IMG/VR virus record: IMGVR_UViG_3300042691_040362
Span: 1-64,000 of that record
DNA: 64,000 nt
Direction: 5' to 3' (one strand)
Source of the DNA: a virus
The notes below the pieces were generated by a model that was given only the letters and a program-made list of their open reading frames with translations, had not been told where the DNA came from and searched no databases. Numbering within the stretch: position 1 is the stretch's first letter; each line of letters opens with the position of its first letter. The translations under genes were made by a program, and so were the position numbers. Of this stretch, positions 50,486-58,100 are shown in pieces.

Positions 50486-51159
50486 AAATCTGGCATATAA
50501 GTGACACACACACCTACCACGGACTATTAAATATTCCAAAGGATATTGATATGGTTATTCATTCAGGTGACTGTTCTAATCCACAAGATATAGTTAAGTC
50601 CCATAGTGAGATTTTAGAGTTTATAAATTGGTTTGCTTTGCTACCTATTAAATATAAAATATTTGTAGCTGGAAACCACGATGTTGCTATTGAACGCAAA
50701 TGGATTACTAGAGACCATTTCATTGAAAAGGATATAGTGTATCTTGAAAACGAATCAATTACAATTGATGGTATCAATATATGGGGTTCTCCATTTACAC
50801 CTTCGTTTGGTGAAGGTTGGGCATTCAATAAAAAGAGAGACAAACTACACAACTTGTGGGCTACTATTCCTGATGATACAAATGTAGTAGTGGTTCATGG
50901 TCCACCTAAAGGTATTTTAGATCTATCATATGATACAACAAATAAACTAGAATTCTGTGGATGTAATGCATTTAAAAAACGAATGCTTCAATTACAACCT
51001 GAACTGTGTTTGTTTGGGCATATTCACAACTGTGAAGATATAATTAATGCAGGCACAACTAAATTATCAGCATATAAAACAGTATATTCAAATGGTTCAG
51101 TAGTGACTGATGGTAAATTTGGTAAATTAAGTTCAAACGGAAATATATTAGAAATATGA
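50482..51159 (+). CDS. Metallophosphoesterase, 225 aa
   Basis: Calcineurin-type active-site motifs in order: ISDTH (Asp8, His10), HSGDC, VAGNHDVAIE, VVVHGPPKG and LFGHIHN. It should hydrolyse phosphate esters or phosphodiesters; substrates in phages range from nucleotides to RNA ends and cannot be read. Complete length for a single-domain enzyme. Confidence 0.9.
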   Translation: MKIWHISDTHTYHGLLNIPKDIDMVIHSGDCSNPQDIVKSHSEILEFINWFALLPIKYKIFVAGNHDVAIERKWITRDHFIEKDIVYLENESITIDGINIWGSPFTPSFGEGWAFNKKRDKLHNLWATIPDDTNVVVVHGPPKGILDLSYDTTNKLEFCGCNAFKKRMLQLQPELCLFGHIHNCEDIINAGTTKLSAYKTVYSNGSVVTDGKFGKLSSNGNILEI

Positions 51160-51371
51160 AAGTAAAACAACTAATAGAACACTTACAAACACTTGATCCT
51201 GAATTATATGTATTTAGACCTGGATATGAAGCTGGTTTAGAGGATATAAAGGATACTAGTAGTGTAGTTCATGTTGAATTGGATTATAACAAAGAATGGT
51301 ATTATGGACCACATGAACAAGTATTAAGTCCTGAAATATTTCCAAACGCAGTAAAAGGAATAGTATTATAG
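51156..51371 (+). CDS. KVKQLIEHLQTLDP-family protein, 71 aa
   Basis: MKVKQLIEHLQTLDPELYVFRPGYEAG; a helix then strands. Similar openings occur at 51428 and 57825, forming a small family common in phages. Overlaps the previous gene by four bases. Unknown. Confidence 0.72.
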   Translation: MKVKQLIEHLQTLDPELYVFRPGYEAGLEDIKDTSSVVHVELDYNKEWYYGPHEQVLSPEIFPNAVKGIVL

Positions 51372-51373
51372 AC

Positions 51374-51404
51374 TAGGACTACAAAATCTTTTAACATATA
51401 TTTA
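51374..51404 (+). promoter_or_regulatory. Promoter-like element
   Basis: TAGGACTAC, 13 nt, ATATATTTA; for the gene at 51428. Confidence 0.68.
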
Positions 51405-51427
51405 AACAACTTAAAAAAATAAAGGTT

Positions 51428-51643
51428 ATGACGGTACAAGAATTAAAAGAAATACTTGATGAAATGAACCCAGATATGGAAGTAAAATTTTCATACAGTT
51501 ATGGAGACTATTGGCGAACCCAAGTAGCAGCAAACATTTCAGATGTCGATTATGGGTATGTAAGTTATAGTGACTACCACCAAATGGATAAGGTATCTGA
51601 AGATGAAAATGAAGATACTAAGTATGTAGTTTTACTAAGTTAA
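51428..51643 (+). CDS. VQELKEILDEMNPD-family protein, 71 aa
   Basis: MTVQELKEILDEMNPDMEVKFSYSYGDYWRTQVAANISDVDYGYVSYSDY; the same helix-then-strands layout as 51156 and 57825. Unknown. Confidence 0.72.
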   Translation: MTVQELKEILDEMNPDMEVKFSYSYGDYWRTQVAANISDVDYGYVSYSDYHQMDKVSEDENEDTKYVVLLS

Positions 51644-51648
51644 TTTGT

Positions 51649-51679
51649 TAGGATTACAAAATCTGTTAATGTATATTTA
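51649..51679 (+). promoter_or_regulatory. Promoter-like element
   Basis: TAGGATTAC, 13 nt, GTATATTTA; for the gene at 51703. Confidence 0.7.
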
Positions 51680-51702
51680 ATCAACTTAAAAAAATAAAGG
51701 TT

Positions 51703-51927
51703 ATGAACGGATTAACACAATCAGAATTCGAAATTTTGCTTAAACTAAAGCAACTAAAACAAAACAAAAAGTACATTGCTTTAAAACTACACCCTCCAAT
51801 TGGAAACAGTACCATTCAGAAAGAAAACAATCGGATGTTTATCAATGAAGGCCGAGATGGAAAATGGGAAGACATCTCAGAGAGTTTCTATGATATAGTA
51901 GTAGGAATTTACGATTCACGTTCTTAA
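51703..51927 (+). CDS. Hypothetical protein, 74 aa
   Basis: NGLTQSEFEILLKLKQLKQNKKYIALKLHPPIGNSTIQKENNRMFINEGRDG; basic helix then strands. Leader AAAGGTTATG. Unknown. Confidence 0.68.
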   Translation: MNGLTQSEFEILLKLKQLKQNKKYIALKLHPPIGNSTIQKENNRMFINEGRDGKWEDISESFYDIVVGIYDSRS

Positions 51928-51939
51928 AAAATAAAGGTT

Positions 51940-52263
51940 ATGGCAACACGTAGTTACATTGGAAAACGTCTTGAAGACGGAAAAATTCGTTACATTTATT
52001 GTCACTTTGATGGATATCCATCACACAATGGAGAAATCCTAACTGAATATTATACAACAGAAGACAAAGTCACTGATTTACTTGATTTAGGAGATATGAG
52101 TAGTTTAGAGCCATCTCTTTCAGAATGTAAAGTATATGATGATGGAAATGTTGCGATTGGAGATATGAGTGATTTTCTTGATGGGAATGTTTCATATTAC
52201 TATTTGTTTGAAAATAATGAATGGCAATGTTTTGATTATAAAGGAGATCAAGTAACTCTCTAG
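51940..52263 (+). CDS. Conserved phage protein, 107 aa
   Basis: MATRSYIGKRLEDGKIRYIYCHFDGYPSHNGEILTEYYTTEDKVTDLLDLGDMSSLEPS is a pattern I recognise from many phage proteins of unknown function. Mixed alpha/beta, acidic. The stop TAG begins the next box. Confidence 0.8.
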   Translation: MATRSYIGKRLEDGKIRYIYCHFDGYPSHNGEILTEYYTTEDKVTDLLDLGDMSSLEPSLSECKVYDDGNVAIGDMSDFLDGNVSYYYLFENNEWQCFDYKGDQVTL

Positions 52264-52291
52264 GATTACAAGATTTACAAACGTATATTTA
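52261..52291 (+). promoter_or_regulatory. Promoter-like element
   Basis: TAGGATTAC, 13 nt, GTATATTTA; for the gene at 52315. Confidence 0.7.
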
Positions 52292-52314
52292 ATCAACTTA
52301 AAAAAATAAAAGTT

Positions 52315-52737
52315 ATGAAAAACGAAAAAACAGAACGCATTGAAAGTCTTATAGATCTATCAGCACTTGCTTGGTTCAATACAGCAGCAAACACAATTGT
52401 TGTGGATATGATGAATGAAGGATGGGAGTATAGTGATGCAAGAGAATATCTATTTGATAAAATTGATGAAATCATTGAAGCACATAAAAGACAAGATCGA
52501 TTGGAAAATAAATTCTCCCCACTAATTGGAAAAAAATGTATTGTAATTGATGAGGTAATAGAGAAAAATAATGTAAAAATACATACAATTAGTGGAATTG
52601 GAGAAAATGGTGGATTGTGTTTTGAAGATTACAATGGGGAAACTATTTTTTGTTTTGAATATGATGAAGACTTATTTGTAGAAGGATACAAAGCATGGAT
52701 TCATCCAGATGAAGTATCTATTCAACTAATAGATTAG
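52315..52737 (+). CDS. Hypothetical protein, 140 aa
   Basis: N-terminal helical half (ERIESLIDLSALAWFNTAANTIVVDMMNEGWEYSDAREYLFDKID), C-terminal strand-rich half (CIVIDEVIEKNNVKIHTISGIGENGGLCFEDYNG). Unknown. Confidence 0.7.
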   Translation: MKNEKTERIESLIDLSALAWFNTAANTIVVDMMNEGWEYSDAREYLFDKIDEIIEAHKRQDRLENKFSPLIGKKCIVIDEVIEKNNVKIHTISGIGENGGLCFEDYNGETIFCFEYDEDLFVEGYKAWIHPDEVSIQLID

Positions 52738-52765
52738 GATTACAAAGTTTACGTTCATTTATTTA
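52735..52765 (+). promoter_or_regulatory. Promoter-like element
   Basis: TAGGATTAC, 13 nt, ATTTATTTA; the -10-like box differs slightly. For the gene at 52784. Confidence 0.6.
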
Positions 52766-52783
52766 AATAAAAAAATAAAGGTT

Positions 52784-53086
52784 ATGAAAAAAACATCTCA
52801 ATCAATAGATGGAACATCGTTCCACAATGTAGTAGTTAAATGTTCATTATCAACCCTAACAAAAGTATTAGGCAATCCCGATTGTTCAGGAAATGATGGT
52901 GAGAATAAGATCAATTTTGAATGGGAAATGGAAACAAATGACGGAGATGTATTTACAGTATATGACTGGAAGGAATATAGATCATTGAATGAAAATGAAC
53001 TAATCGAATGGCACATTGGTGGAACAAGTAGGAGTATAACTGAACAAGCCGCTCGTGAAATTAGGGATGCAATAGCAAAAATCTAA
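52784..53086 (+). CDS. Hypothetical protein, 100 aa
   Basis: DGTSFHNVVVKCSLSTLTKVLGNPDCSGNDGENKINFEWEMETNDGDVFTVYDWKEYR: strand-rich protein with the GxPxxxGNDGENKxxFEW pattern found in small phage proteins. Unknown. Confidence 0.73.
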   Translation: MKKTSQSIDGTSFHNVVVKCSLSTLTKVLGNPDCSGNDGENKINFEWEMETNDGDVFTVYDWKEYRSLNENELIEWHIGGTSRSITEQAAREIRDAIAKI

Positions 53087-53091
53087 AGTGT

Positions 53092-53122
53092 TAGGATTAC
53101 AAGATTTATAAACGTATATTTA
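53092..53122 (+). promoter_or_regulatory. Promoter-like element
   Basis: TAGGATTAC, 13 nt, GTATATTTA; for the gene at 53145. Confidence 0.7.
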
Positions 53123-53144
53123 ATCAACTTAAAAAACATAACTT

Positions 53145-53507
53145 ATGACTGAATTAGAAAATTTAAAAATCGAGCTATTTAATCTTGTTGAACGTGTTAG
53201 TGCGCTATCAACTAAAAATGAAGGAACATTTTCATTCACAAAAGAACAACTACTAAGCTATTCAAAGTTTCTAATTGATGAAGCGGTTGAAAGCATAACA
53301 ACCGGTATTAAAAATGATATAACTGAAGATTCGTTAGATGAAGTAATTGAATTAGAAATGGGTTATAATAGAGATATACGAGTTACAATTGATGAAAGAG
53401 GATTCCATAGCCAAATAGTTTCAGTGATTGAAGATTCAGTTGATTCAAACATAGAGGATTCAGTTGCTAGCGCTTTGGAACATGTGTTTCCAACCACTCA
53501 AGATTAA
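53145..53507 (+). CDS. Hypothetical helical protein, 120 aa
   Basis: Acidic and helical (LENLKIELFNLVERVSALSTKNEG ... LIDEAVESITTGIKNDITEDSLDEVIELEMGYNRDIRV). Unknown. Confidence 0.7.
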   Translation: MTELENLKIELFNLVERVSALSTKNEGTFSFTKEQLLSYSKFLIDEAVESITTGIKNDITEDSLDEVIELEMGYNRDIRVTIDERGFHSQIVSVIEDSVDSNIEDSVASALEHVFPTTQD

Positions 53508-53518
53508 AATAAATAAAA

Positions 53519-53551
53519 GGGTAGTTCATTAGGACTACCCTATTTTTATTT
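53519..53551 (+). terminator. Terminator overlapping a promoter
   Basis: GGGTAGT/ACTACCC with loop TCATTAGG, then a T-rich tail. Confidence 0.85.
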
Positions 53552-53560
53552 GTATATTTA
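53530..53560 (+). promoter_or_regulatory. Promoter-like element inside a terminator, near-leaderless
   Basis: TAGGACTAC, 13 nt, GTATATTTA; only 4 nt before the ATG at 53565. Confidence 0.7.
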
Positions 53561-53564
53561 CAGT

Positions 53565-53699
53565 ATGAAAGAAGATAAGAAGATAAATGGATTAAGTGAA
53601 CGTCACATTGCACAAATAGTACGACGTAAAATGATTCAACGCTTCAAACCATCAGCAAAAGTATATAAACGCAACAAAAACAAAAACACAGAGCTATGA
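53565..53699 (+). CDS. Small basic protein, 44 aa
   Basis: Strongly basic (HIAQIVRRKMIQRFKPSAKVYKRNKNKNTEL). Starts 4 nt after a -10-like box and overlaps the next gene by four bases. Unknown. Confidence 0.62.
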   Translation: MKEDKKINGLSERHIAQIVRRKMIQRFKPSAKVYKRNKNKNTEL

Positions 53700-53983
53700 G
53701 ACAACTAATCGGAAAATTTGAAGTAGTGGATTCAATGGGGAATCTTAAGACACTAAAAGTATTTACAAACCGCGAAGAAGGTACTGTGGGGTTCTCCTTA
53801 ACATCCAAATCAGGGACTTCGTTTTCAATCAGCAATATGCAATGTGGATGGAGAGGACCACACCTACCTGATAACACATATGAATATCCAACTAACAAAG
53901 CACTAATGAAAGCAGTGAAAGAGGCTGTAAATGGAGGTGTTTGTAAAGTACAAGAAGAGAAATTATTTATTGATGTAATTTAA
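53696..53983 (+). CDS. Hypothetical protein, 95 aa
   Basis: Strand-rich (RQLIGKFEVVDSMGNLKTLKVFTNREEGTVGFSLTSKSGTSFSISNMQCGW). Unknown. Confidence 0.7.
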   Translation: MRQLIGKFEVVDSMGNLKTLKVFTNREEGTVGFSLTSKSGTSFSISNMQCGWRGPHLPDNTYEYPTNKALMKAVKEAVNGGVCKVQEEKLFIDVI

Positions 53984-53994
53984 AAATAATGGTT

Positions 53995-54156
53995 ATGAAA
54001 GAATTAATGTATAACCCAAGTACTGGTGATTTATTAGCAACTAAAGCTAAAACAGATGGGAAAGTGTATCAAAGTTACTTAACTAAAGGATATATTAAAA
54101 TTGGTTGGGTTGATGGGTTTAATGTAGTGGTTGGAGGAATTGGAGTTAAATTATAA
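53995..54156 (+). CDS. Small protein, 53 aa
   Basis: ATAATGGTT leader. KELMYNPSTGDLLATKAKTDGKVYQSYLTKGYIKIGWVDGFNVVVGG: strands, Gly-rich end. Unknown. Confidence 0.62.
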   Translation: MKELMYNPSTGDLLATKAKTDGKVYQSYLTKGYIKIGWVDGFNVVVGGIGVKL

Positions 54157-54161
54157 TTTAT

Positions 54162-54192
54162 TAGGATTACAAGTTAAATTAATGTATATTCA
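54162..54192 (+). promoter_or_regulatory. Promoter-like element
   Basis: TAGGATTAC, 13 nt, GTATATTCA; for the gene at 54215. Confidence 0.68.
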
Positions 54193-54214
54193 ATTAACTT
54201 AAAAAATAAAGATT

Positions 54215-54454
54215 ATGAAAGAAACACTTGAAGAAGCTGCTGAAGAATTTATAAAAGGTTGGGGTGGTTTAACTGACTCTAAAAATTCATTTATTGAAGG
54301 TGCTAAATGGCAAGCTGAAAGAATGTATAGTGAGGAAGATTTAATTAGTTTTGCACACTTTTATTTCACAGAAGAATTTAATTCAACAATGCAAACTTCT
54401 AAATCAACAGATAAAATTTTACAAGAATGGTTTGAACAATTTAAAAAGAAATAA
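54215..54454 (+). CDS. ETLEEAA-family protein, 79 aa
   Basis: MKETLEEAAEEFIKGWGG ... FIEGAKWQAERMYSEEDLISF ... WFEQFKKK. Same family as 46752 and 48481; the 5' ends of these genes are also very similar at the DNA level. Confidence 0.76.
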   Translation: MKETLEEAAEEFIKGWGGLTDSKNSFIEGAKWQAERMYSEEDLISFAHFYFTEEFNSTMQTSKSTDKILQEWFEQFKKK

Positions 54455-54455
54455 T

Positions 54456-54650
54456 ATGAAAGTATTTAGATTTACAACAGAGGTACAATCCATTAAAACA
54501 ATACAATATATTATTGAAGCTGAAAATAAAGAAGAAGCAGCTAAAATACTCCAAAGCGGAAGTGAACGTGATGAAGGTGAAGAGATTGATGAAGATATCT
54601 ATTGGGGAACAGAAACAATTATAGAAAGTAAACTAATTGAGGAACTATGA
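54456..54650 (+). CDS. Hypothetical protein, 64 aa
   Basis: MKVFRFTTEVQSIKTIQYIIEAENKEEAAKILQSGSE; small alpha/beta protein with the strand-helix opening common in phage proteins. ATG chosen after the previous stop; overlaps the next gene by four bases. Confidence 0.7.
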   Translation: MKVFRFTTEVQSIKTIQYIIEAENKEEAAKILQSGSERDEGEEIDEDIYWGTETIIESKLIEEL

Positions 54651-54874
54651 ACGAACTAAAAATACATGGCTACTATCAGTGGTCCAATGCTTGTGGTTAT
54701 GGAGTGATCCTTTCCGATTGTGGAGACTCAGCAAAGCTGGTACTTGAAAATCAATCAACAACTGATTGGTTAGAAATTGAATATGTTTTTAACGAGGACA
54801 CTGATGGATTTGATCCAATCATTGATCCAAGTAGATACAACGTGCCTTTAAATTTGGTAATGCGAGCTTACTAG
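54647..54874 (+). CDS. Hypothetical protein, 75 aa
   Basis: NELKIHGYYQWSNACGYGVILSDCGDSAKLVLENQSTTDWLEIEYVFNEDTDGFDP: strand-rich with two Cys. Stop TAG begins the next box. Unknown. Confidence 0.7.
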   Translation: MNELKIHGYYQWSNACGYGVILSDCGDSAKLVLENQSTTDWLEIEYVFNEDTDGFDPIIDPSRYNVPLNLVMRAY

Positions 54875-54902
54875 GACTACAAAGTTTATTACTGTATATT
54901 TA
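54872..54902 (+). promoter_or_regulatory. Promoter-like element
   Basis: TAGGACTAC, 13 nt, GTATATTTA; for the gene at 54926. Confidence 0.7.
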
Positions 54903-54925
54903 AACAACTTAAAAAACGTAAAAAG

Positions 54926-55522
54926 ATGAAAAAATCAAATTCAAGTGTGTTTGTAAACACAACTATTACGAAACAATTCCCTAACGGACCAAAAGTAACT
55001 GCTGAATTTCAAACCATTGTTTGTTTGAATAAAAGTGATGATTGGGTTATTGATTGTATTGAGCCAATGGATATTAATGAAATTGAAATGATGGGAAAAA
55101 CAATCACCGATTATGAAAATAAACGTAATATAATTGAACATTTCAAATTAATGGGAGTTGATTTATGGGACGAAGTTGAAACGGATATGCAGAAAATCAT
55201 TGATGCGAATAGTGATGCAGTTACGTTTGTAAAAGAACAAACCGGAATTATATTACCAACAAAACAAAGCAAACCAAATGATGTTGTTGAATTAACAAGA
55301 CAGGAATTGGAATATGTAATAATTATGAATGATCTAAAACAGCAATTCGGTTCATTAGGTTACTACAACGATAAACGAAAAACAACACGTCGCATCAAGA
55401 TATATTCAGGTCCAAAAGAAGCAATTCAAAGATACATGTATAAAAAATATCCACATATCAAAACATATTTCAATGTTGGATATCCATGGTCAAGTGGATT
55501 ATGTTTTAGGTTACCACTTTGA
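54926..55522 (+). CDS. Hypothetical protein, 198 aa
   Basis: Leader AAAAAG. N-terminal beta region (SSVFVNTTITKQFPNGPKVTAEFQTIVCLNKSDDWVIDCIEP), then a helical middle and a basic end (DKRKTTRRIKIYSGPKEAIQRYMYKKYPHIKTYFN). Unknown. Confidence 0.72.
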   Translation: MKKSNSSVFVNTTITKQFPNGPKVTAEFQTIVCLNKSDDWVIDCIEPMDINEIEMMGKTITDYENKRNIIEHFKLMGVDLWDEVETDMQKIIDANSDAVTFVKEQTGIILPTKQSKPNDVVELTRQELEYVIIMNDLKQQFGSLGYYNDKRKTTRRIKIYSGPKEAIQRYMYKKYPHIKTYFNVGYPWSSGLCFRLPL

Positions 55523-55529
55523 TAATAAT

Positions 55530-55553
55530 GGGGACGTAAACGTCCCCTTTTTT
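55530..55553 (+). terminator. Perfect rho-independent terminator
   Basis: GGGGACGT/ACGTCCCC with a 2-base loop (AA), followed by six T. Confidence 0.92.
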
Positions 55554-55560
55554 ATTTTAC

Positions 55561-55591
55561 TAGGACTACAAGGTTTACATTCGTATATTTA
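55561..55591 (+). promoter_or_regulatory. Promoter-like element
   Basis: TAGGACTAC, 13 nt, GTATATTTA; for the gene at 55611. Lies directly after the terminator rather than inside it. Confidence 0.7.
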
Positions 55592-55610
55592 AGTATAAGA
55601 AAAAAAAGAT

Positions 55611-55763
55611 ATGAAAACTAAAACGAAACAACAGATACTAGCTGAGATGCTACAAAAAGAATTAAACTCAACAGAACAAATGTGGGAAGAAGGTAAATCA
55701 CATGCCTTCATAATTGGATATTTAAAAGGTCTAATCAAAATAACCATTTCAGAACTAAAATGA
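55611..55763 (+). CDS. Small helical protein, 50 aa
   Basis: KTKTKQQILAEMLQKELNSTEQMWEEGKSHAFIIGYLKGLIKITISELK; the EGKSHAFIIGYLKG block is reminiscent of the GAKWQQ families. Overlaps the next gene by four bases. Confidence 0.68.
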   Translation: MKTKTKQQILAEMLQKELNSTEQMWEEGKSHAFIIGYLKGLIKITISELK

Positions 55764-56068
55764 TATATCTACCTATAGCAACTCAACATATCCCACCTGC
55801 CATTGCAAATACAAGTCAAGGTAGATACGCTATAATGGATGGTAAATGGTACGAAATTGGACAAACCATTACATTGGAGTTTGTTAGGAAACATTGGAAA
55901 CCAAAACCAATTGAAACTAATTCAATTAAAACATTTGCTATTAAGAGCTCGAATGGAAAAGAACAGTACACCGTTACTGTGAATGGGAAATATTGGCAAT
56001 GTAATTGTCCGAGTTGGAAAAACCCATGTAAACACATTGGTATAGCTAAAGCTCAAATTAAGGAATAG
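55760..56068 (+). CDS. SWIM-type zinc-finger protein, 102 aa
   Basis: The C-terminal half has YTVTVNGKYWQCNCPSWKNPCKHIGIAKAQ: CxCx6CxH, the SWIM zinc finger used to bind DNA, RNA or protein. The N-terminal half is unassigned. In bacteria SWIM domains occur in nucleases and recombinase partners; here it stands alone. Confidence 0.82.
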   Translation: MIYLPIATQHIPPAIANTSQGRYAIMDGKWYEIGQTITLEFVRKHWKPKPIETNSIKTFAIKSSNGKEQYTVTVNGKYWQCNCPSWKNPCKHIGIAKAQIKE

Positions 56069-56096
56069 GACTACAGAATTTACAGTTGTATATTTA
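56066..56096 (+). promoter_or_regulatory. Promoter-like element
   Basis: TAGGACTAC, 13 nt, GTATATTTA; for the gene at 56119. Confidence 0.7.
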
Positions 56097-56118
56097 AGTA
56101 AACGAAAAAATAAAAGTT

Positions 56119-56436
56119 ATGAAAAGCAAATTCACTCAGGTTTCATCAAATGAAATCAAACTAGAATTAATCCATAATTATTTGACTCAATGTGATCGTT
56201 CATTTCTATTAATAGAGCAAAATAGAGGTGTGTATAGTATAGGTAGGGCTGTTCAACTATATCAGTTGGATGGGCTTAAGAAAGAACACATCAAGGAATT
56301 AGCGTGGACAAAGGATGATAATCATGGTGGAATGAGAGACTCAGATGCACACCATAAAGGACTCACAACATTAGATGGTTGTAAAAGTGTAGCATTGGAT
56401 TATTTGGAAAAAATATTAGGAGTAGAAATTGAATAG
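56119..56436 (+). CDS. Hypothetical protein, 105 aa
   Basis: Mixed alpha/beta (LIHNYLTQCDRSFLLIEQNRGVYSIGRAVQLYQLDGLKKEHIKELAWTKDDNHGGMRDSDAHHKG), with a His/Asp-rich DAHH cluster. Metal binding is possible but not identifiable. Confidence 0.7.
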   Translation: MKSKFTQVSSNEIKLELIHNYLTQCDRSFLLIEQNRGVYSIGRAVQLYQLDGLKKEHIKELAWTKDDNHGGMRDSDAHHKGLTTLDGCKSVALDYLEKILGVEIE

Positions 56437-56464
56437 GATTACAAGTTAAACAGTTGTATATTTA
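56434..56464 (+). promoter_or_regulatory. Promoter-like element
   Basis: TAGGATTAC, 13 nt, GTATATTTA; for the gene at 56487. Confidence 0.7.
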
Positions 56465-56486
56465 ATTAACTTAAAAAACAAAAGTT

Positions 56487-56687
56487 ATGAAAACGACAGA
56501 ACTAAAACAAGGATACTCAATCTTTGGGAACAAAGGAAATGTATGGAGCAATACAGCTCATATCTACAAAAGTGGAACAGGGAACTTATGTGGTACACCT
56601 GCACTATCAAATAACTGGGCTAGGATTGAACAAGTAGAGCATGTTGGATGTCCGGAATGTTTAGAAAAGTATAAATTAGAAAACTAA
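56487..56687 (+). CDS. Small Cys-containing protein, 66 aa
   Basis: TTELKQGYSIFGNKGNVWSNTAHIYKSGTGNLCGTPALSNNWARIEQVEHVGCPECLEKYK: a strand-rich protein with LCGTPAL and CPEC, a possible two-part zinc site, and His before it. Small proteins with an NLCGTPALxxNW pattern are known from phages. Unknown. Confidence 0.7.
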   Translation: MKTTELKQGYSIFGNKGNVWSNTAHIYKSGTGNLCGTPALSNNWARIEQVEHVGCPECLEKYKLEN

Positions 56688-56691
56688 ATAT

Positions 56692-56844
56692 ATGTACATA
56701 GCAATTAATAAAGCAAACCATTTGGAATTTCATAGTTTCGAATGGACGGAAGATGACAGGTTGATTGTGAATGGAGAAGAAGTAAAACCTGAAGAATGGG
56801 ATATAGTAGAGGTATCAATGGTATATCAGGATTATTGTTGTTAA
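56692..56844 (+). CDS. Small protein, 50 aa
   Basis: MYIAINKANHLEFHSFEWTEDDRLIVNGEEVKPEEWDIVEVSM, strand-rich and acidic, ends in two Cys. Unknown. Confidence 0.6.
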   Translation: MYIAINKANHLEFHSFEWTEDDRLIVNGEEVKPEEWDIVEVSMVYQDYCC

Positions 56845-56857
56845 AAAAATAAAGGTT

Positions 56858-57127
56858 ATGACAAGAAAACAATTCCACAAAGCAATCAACAAAGATGTAT
56901 ATGAATATATGAATCAACACTATCCCGAATTCGACATTGATGATAGTGAAGGATATGGTCGTGTGTATTTTGTGGATACCACATCCTCTAAACCATGGGA
57001 TGATAGTATAGAATACCATCAATCAAGACATGATTTGTGTACACTGAATGGAGCTAGTGATAAGGTAAAAGCCGTTGAGCAAGAACTTGAGAGTTGGATA
57101 AACGCTTTAATTAAACAATATCAATAG
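56858..57127 (+). CDS. Hypothetical protein, 89 aa
   Basis: TRKQFHKAINKDVYEYMNQHYPEFDIDDSEGYGRVYFVDTTSSKPWDDSIEYHQSRHDLCTLNGASDKVKAVEQEL; mixed, with a terminal amphipathic helix. Unknown. Confidence 0.7.
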   Translation: MTRKQFHKAINKDVYEYMNQHYPEFDIDDSEGYGRVYFVDTTSSKPWDDSIEYHQSRHDLCTLNGASDKVKAVEQELESWINALIKQYQ

Positions 57128-57155
57128 GATTACAAGGTTTATAAGCGTATATTTA
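57125..57155 (+). promoter_or_regulatory. Promoter-like element
   Basis: TAGGATTAC, 13 nt, GTATATTTA; for the gene at 57178. Confidence 0.7.
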
Positions 57156-57177
57156 GTCAACCTAAAAAATAAAAGTT

Positions 57178-57402
57178 ATGAAAACAAATGTAAACTTAGA
57201 AATGTATCAAAACATTGATAGCATTTCAGAAAAACTAACAACAAGGATTACACAGTTAGAACTACTAATTGATGAATATTGTGAGAGATTCGTAACTTCA
57301 CATGAAGATTTAGAACAAGTTACTAAATTCAACGAAATGTTAAATGACTTGTATGAGGATCTAGATTCAATTACTGAGGTTAAAAGCGTGTTATATAATT
57401 AA
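57178..57402 (+). CDS. Helical protein, paralogue of 58678, 74 aa
   Basis: MKTNVNLEMYQNIDSISEKLTT ... SHEDLEQVTKFNEMLNDLYEDLDSITEVKSVLYN; the gene at 58678 shares the layout and the ending (ML.DLY.DL..I....VLYN). Both are all-helical and acidic. Unknown. Confidence 0.73.
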   Translation: MKTNVNLEMYQNIDSISEKLTTRITQLELLIDEYCERFVTSHEDLEQVTKFNEMLNDLYEDLDSITEVKSVLYN

Positions 57403-57403
57403 T

Positions 57404-57434
57404 TAGGACTACAAATTAAACAGTTGTATATTTA
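57404..57434 (+). promoter_or_regulatory. Promoter-like element
   Basis: TAGGACTAC, 13 nt, GTATATTTA; for the gene at 57457. Confidence 0.7.
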
Positions 57435-57456
57435 ATTAACTTAAAAAACATAAAAA

Positions 57457-57774
57457 ATGAAAATAACTAAAGCAAATAAGCTCCCCGGAACACAATATTT
57501 AGAACTATTAGATGTAGCAAAGTATTTACGTGCAGTGTACGTTAGTGCCTTGACAGAAGTAGAAAAACAACATTACAGAAGAGTATATACTGAAGCTAGA
57601 ACAAATGGATTACGTAGTAAAATGGTAGGTGCTACCTCGTTTAAAGCAATGGATAAGGTAATGAAAGTAGCTCAAAATGAATATCCACATTTGGACATTA
57701 AAATTGCAAAGAATAAACCAATGTATTCATTTGCATTACATGGTGTTAATATATTTGTTAAAGTAAAAAAATAG
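57457..57774 (+). CDS. Hypothetical basic protein, 105 aa
   Basis: KITKANKLPGTQYLELLDVAKYLRAVYVSALTEVEKQHYRRVYTEARTNGLRSKMVGATSFKAMDKVMKVAQNEYP: helical, basic. Stop TAG begins the next box. Unknown. Confidence 0.7.
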   Translation: MKITKANKLPGTQYLELLDVAKYLRAVYVSALTEVEKQHYRRVYTEARTNGLRSKMVGATSFKAMDKVMKVAQNEYPHLDIKIAKNKPMYSFALHGVNIFVKVKK

Positions 57775-57802
57775 GAATACCCTTTAATTAATCATATATT
57801 TA
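57772..57802 (+). promoter_or_regulatory. Promoter-like element
   Basis: TAGGAATAC, 13 nt, ATATATTTA; for the gene at 57825. Confidence 0.66.
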
Positions 57803-57824
57803 AGTAAACGAAAAAATAAGAGTT

Positions 57825-58058
57825 ATGAAAATAAAAGACCTAATTAAACACCTCGAAACATTAGATCAAGAAAAAGAACTAGTTGTGATTGCAACGGACC
57901 CAACAGATTGGGACTATGGTTTAGTTGTAAATGAAACAACAATTAGATTGGAGGAGATCTGGCCTTCTGAGGAGAATGGATTAGAAGAAGAATTAGGTGA
58001 ACCTGATTACCATCATGATAAAGGAATTGATTGTTATGTTATTAGATTAGATTGTTAG
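57825..58058 (+). CDS. KIKDLIKHLETLDQ-family protein, 77 aa
   Basis: MKIKDLIKHLETLDQEKELVVIATDPTDWDYGLVVNETTIRLEEIWPSEENG; helix then strands, as at 51156 and 51428. Unknown. Confidence 0.72.
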   Translation: MKIKDLIKHLETLDQEKELVVIATDPTDWDYGLVVNETTIRLEEIWPSEENGLEEELGEPDYHHDKGIDCYVIRLDC

Positions 58059-58086
58059 GATTACAAAATAAACAATAGTATATTTA
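58056..58086 (+). promoter_or_regulatory. Promoter-like element
   Basis: TAGGATTAC, 13 nt, GTATATTTA; for the small genes at 58101 and 58195. Confidence 0.68.
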
Positions 58087-58100
58087 AATAAAAATAAGAT

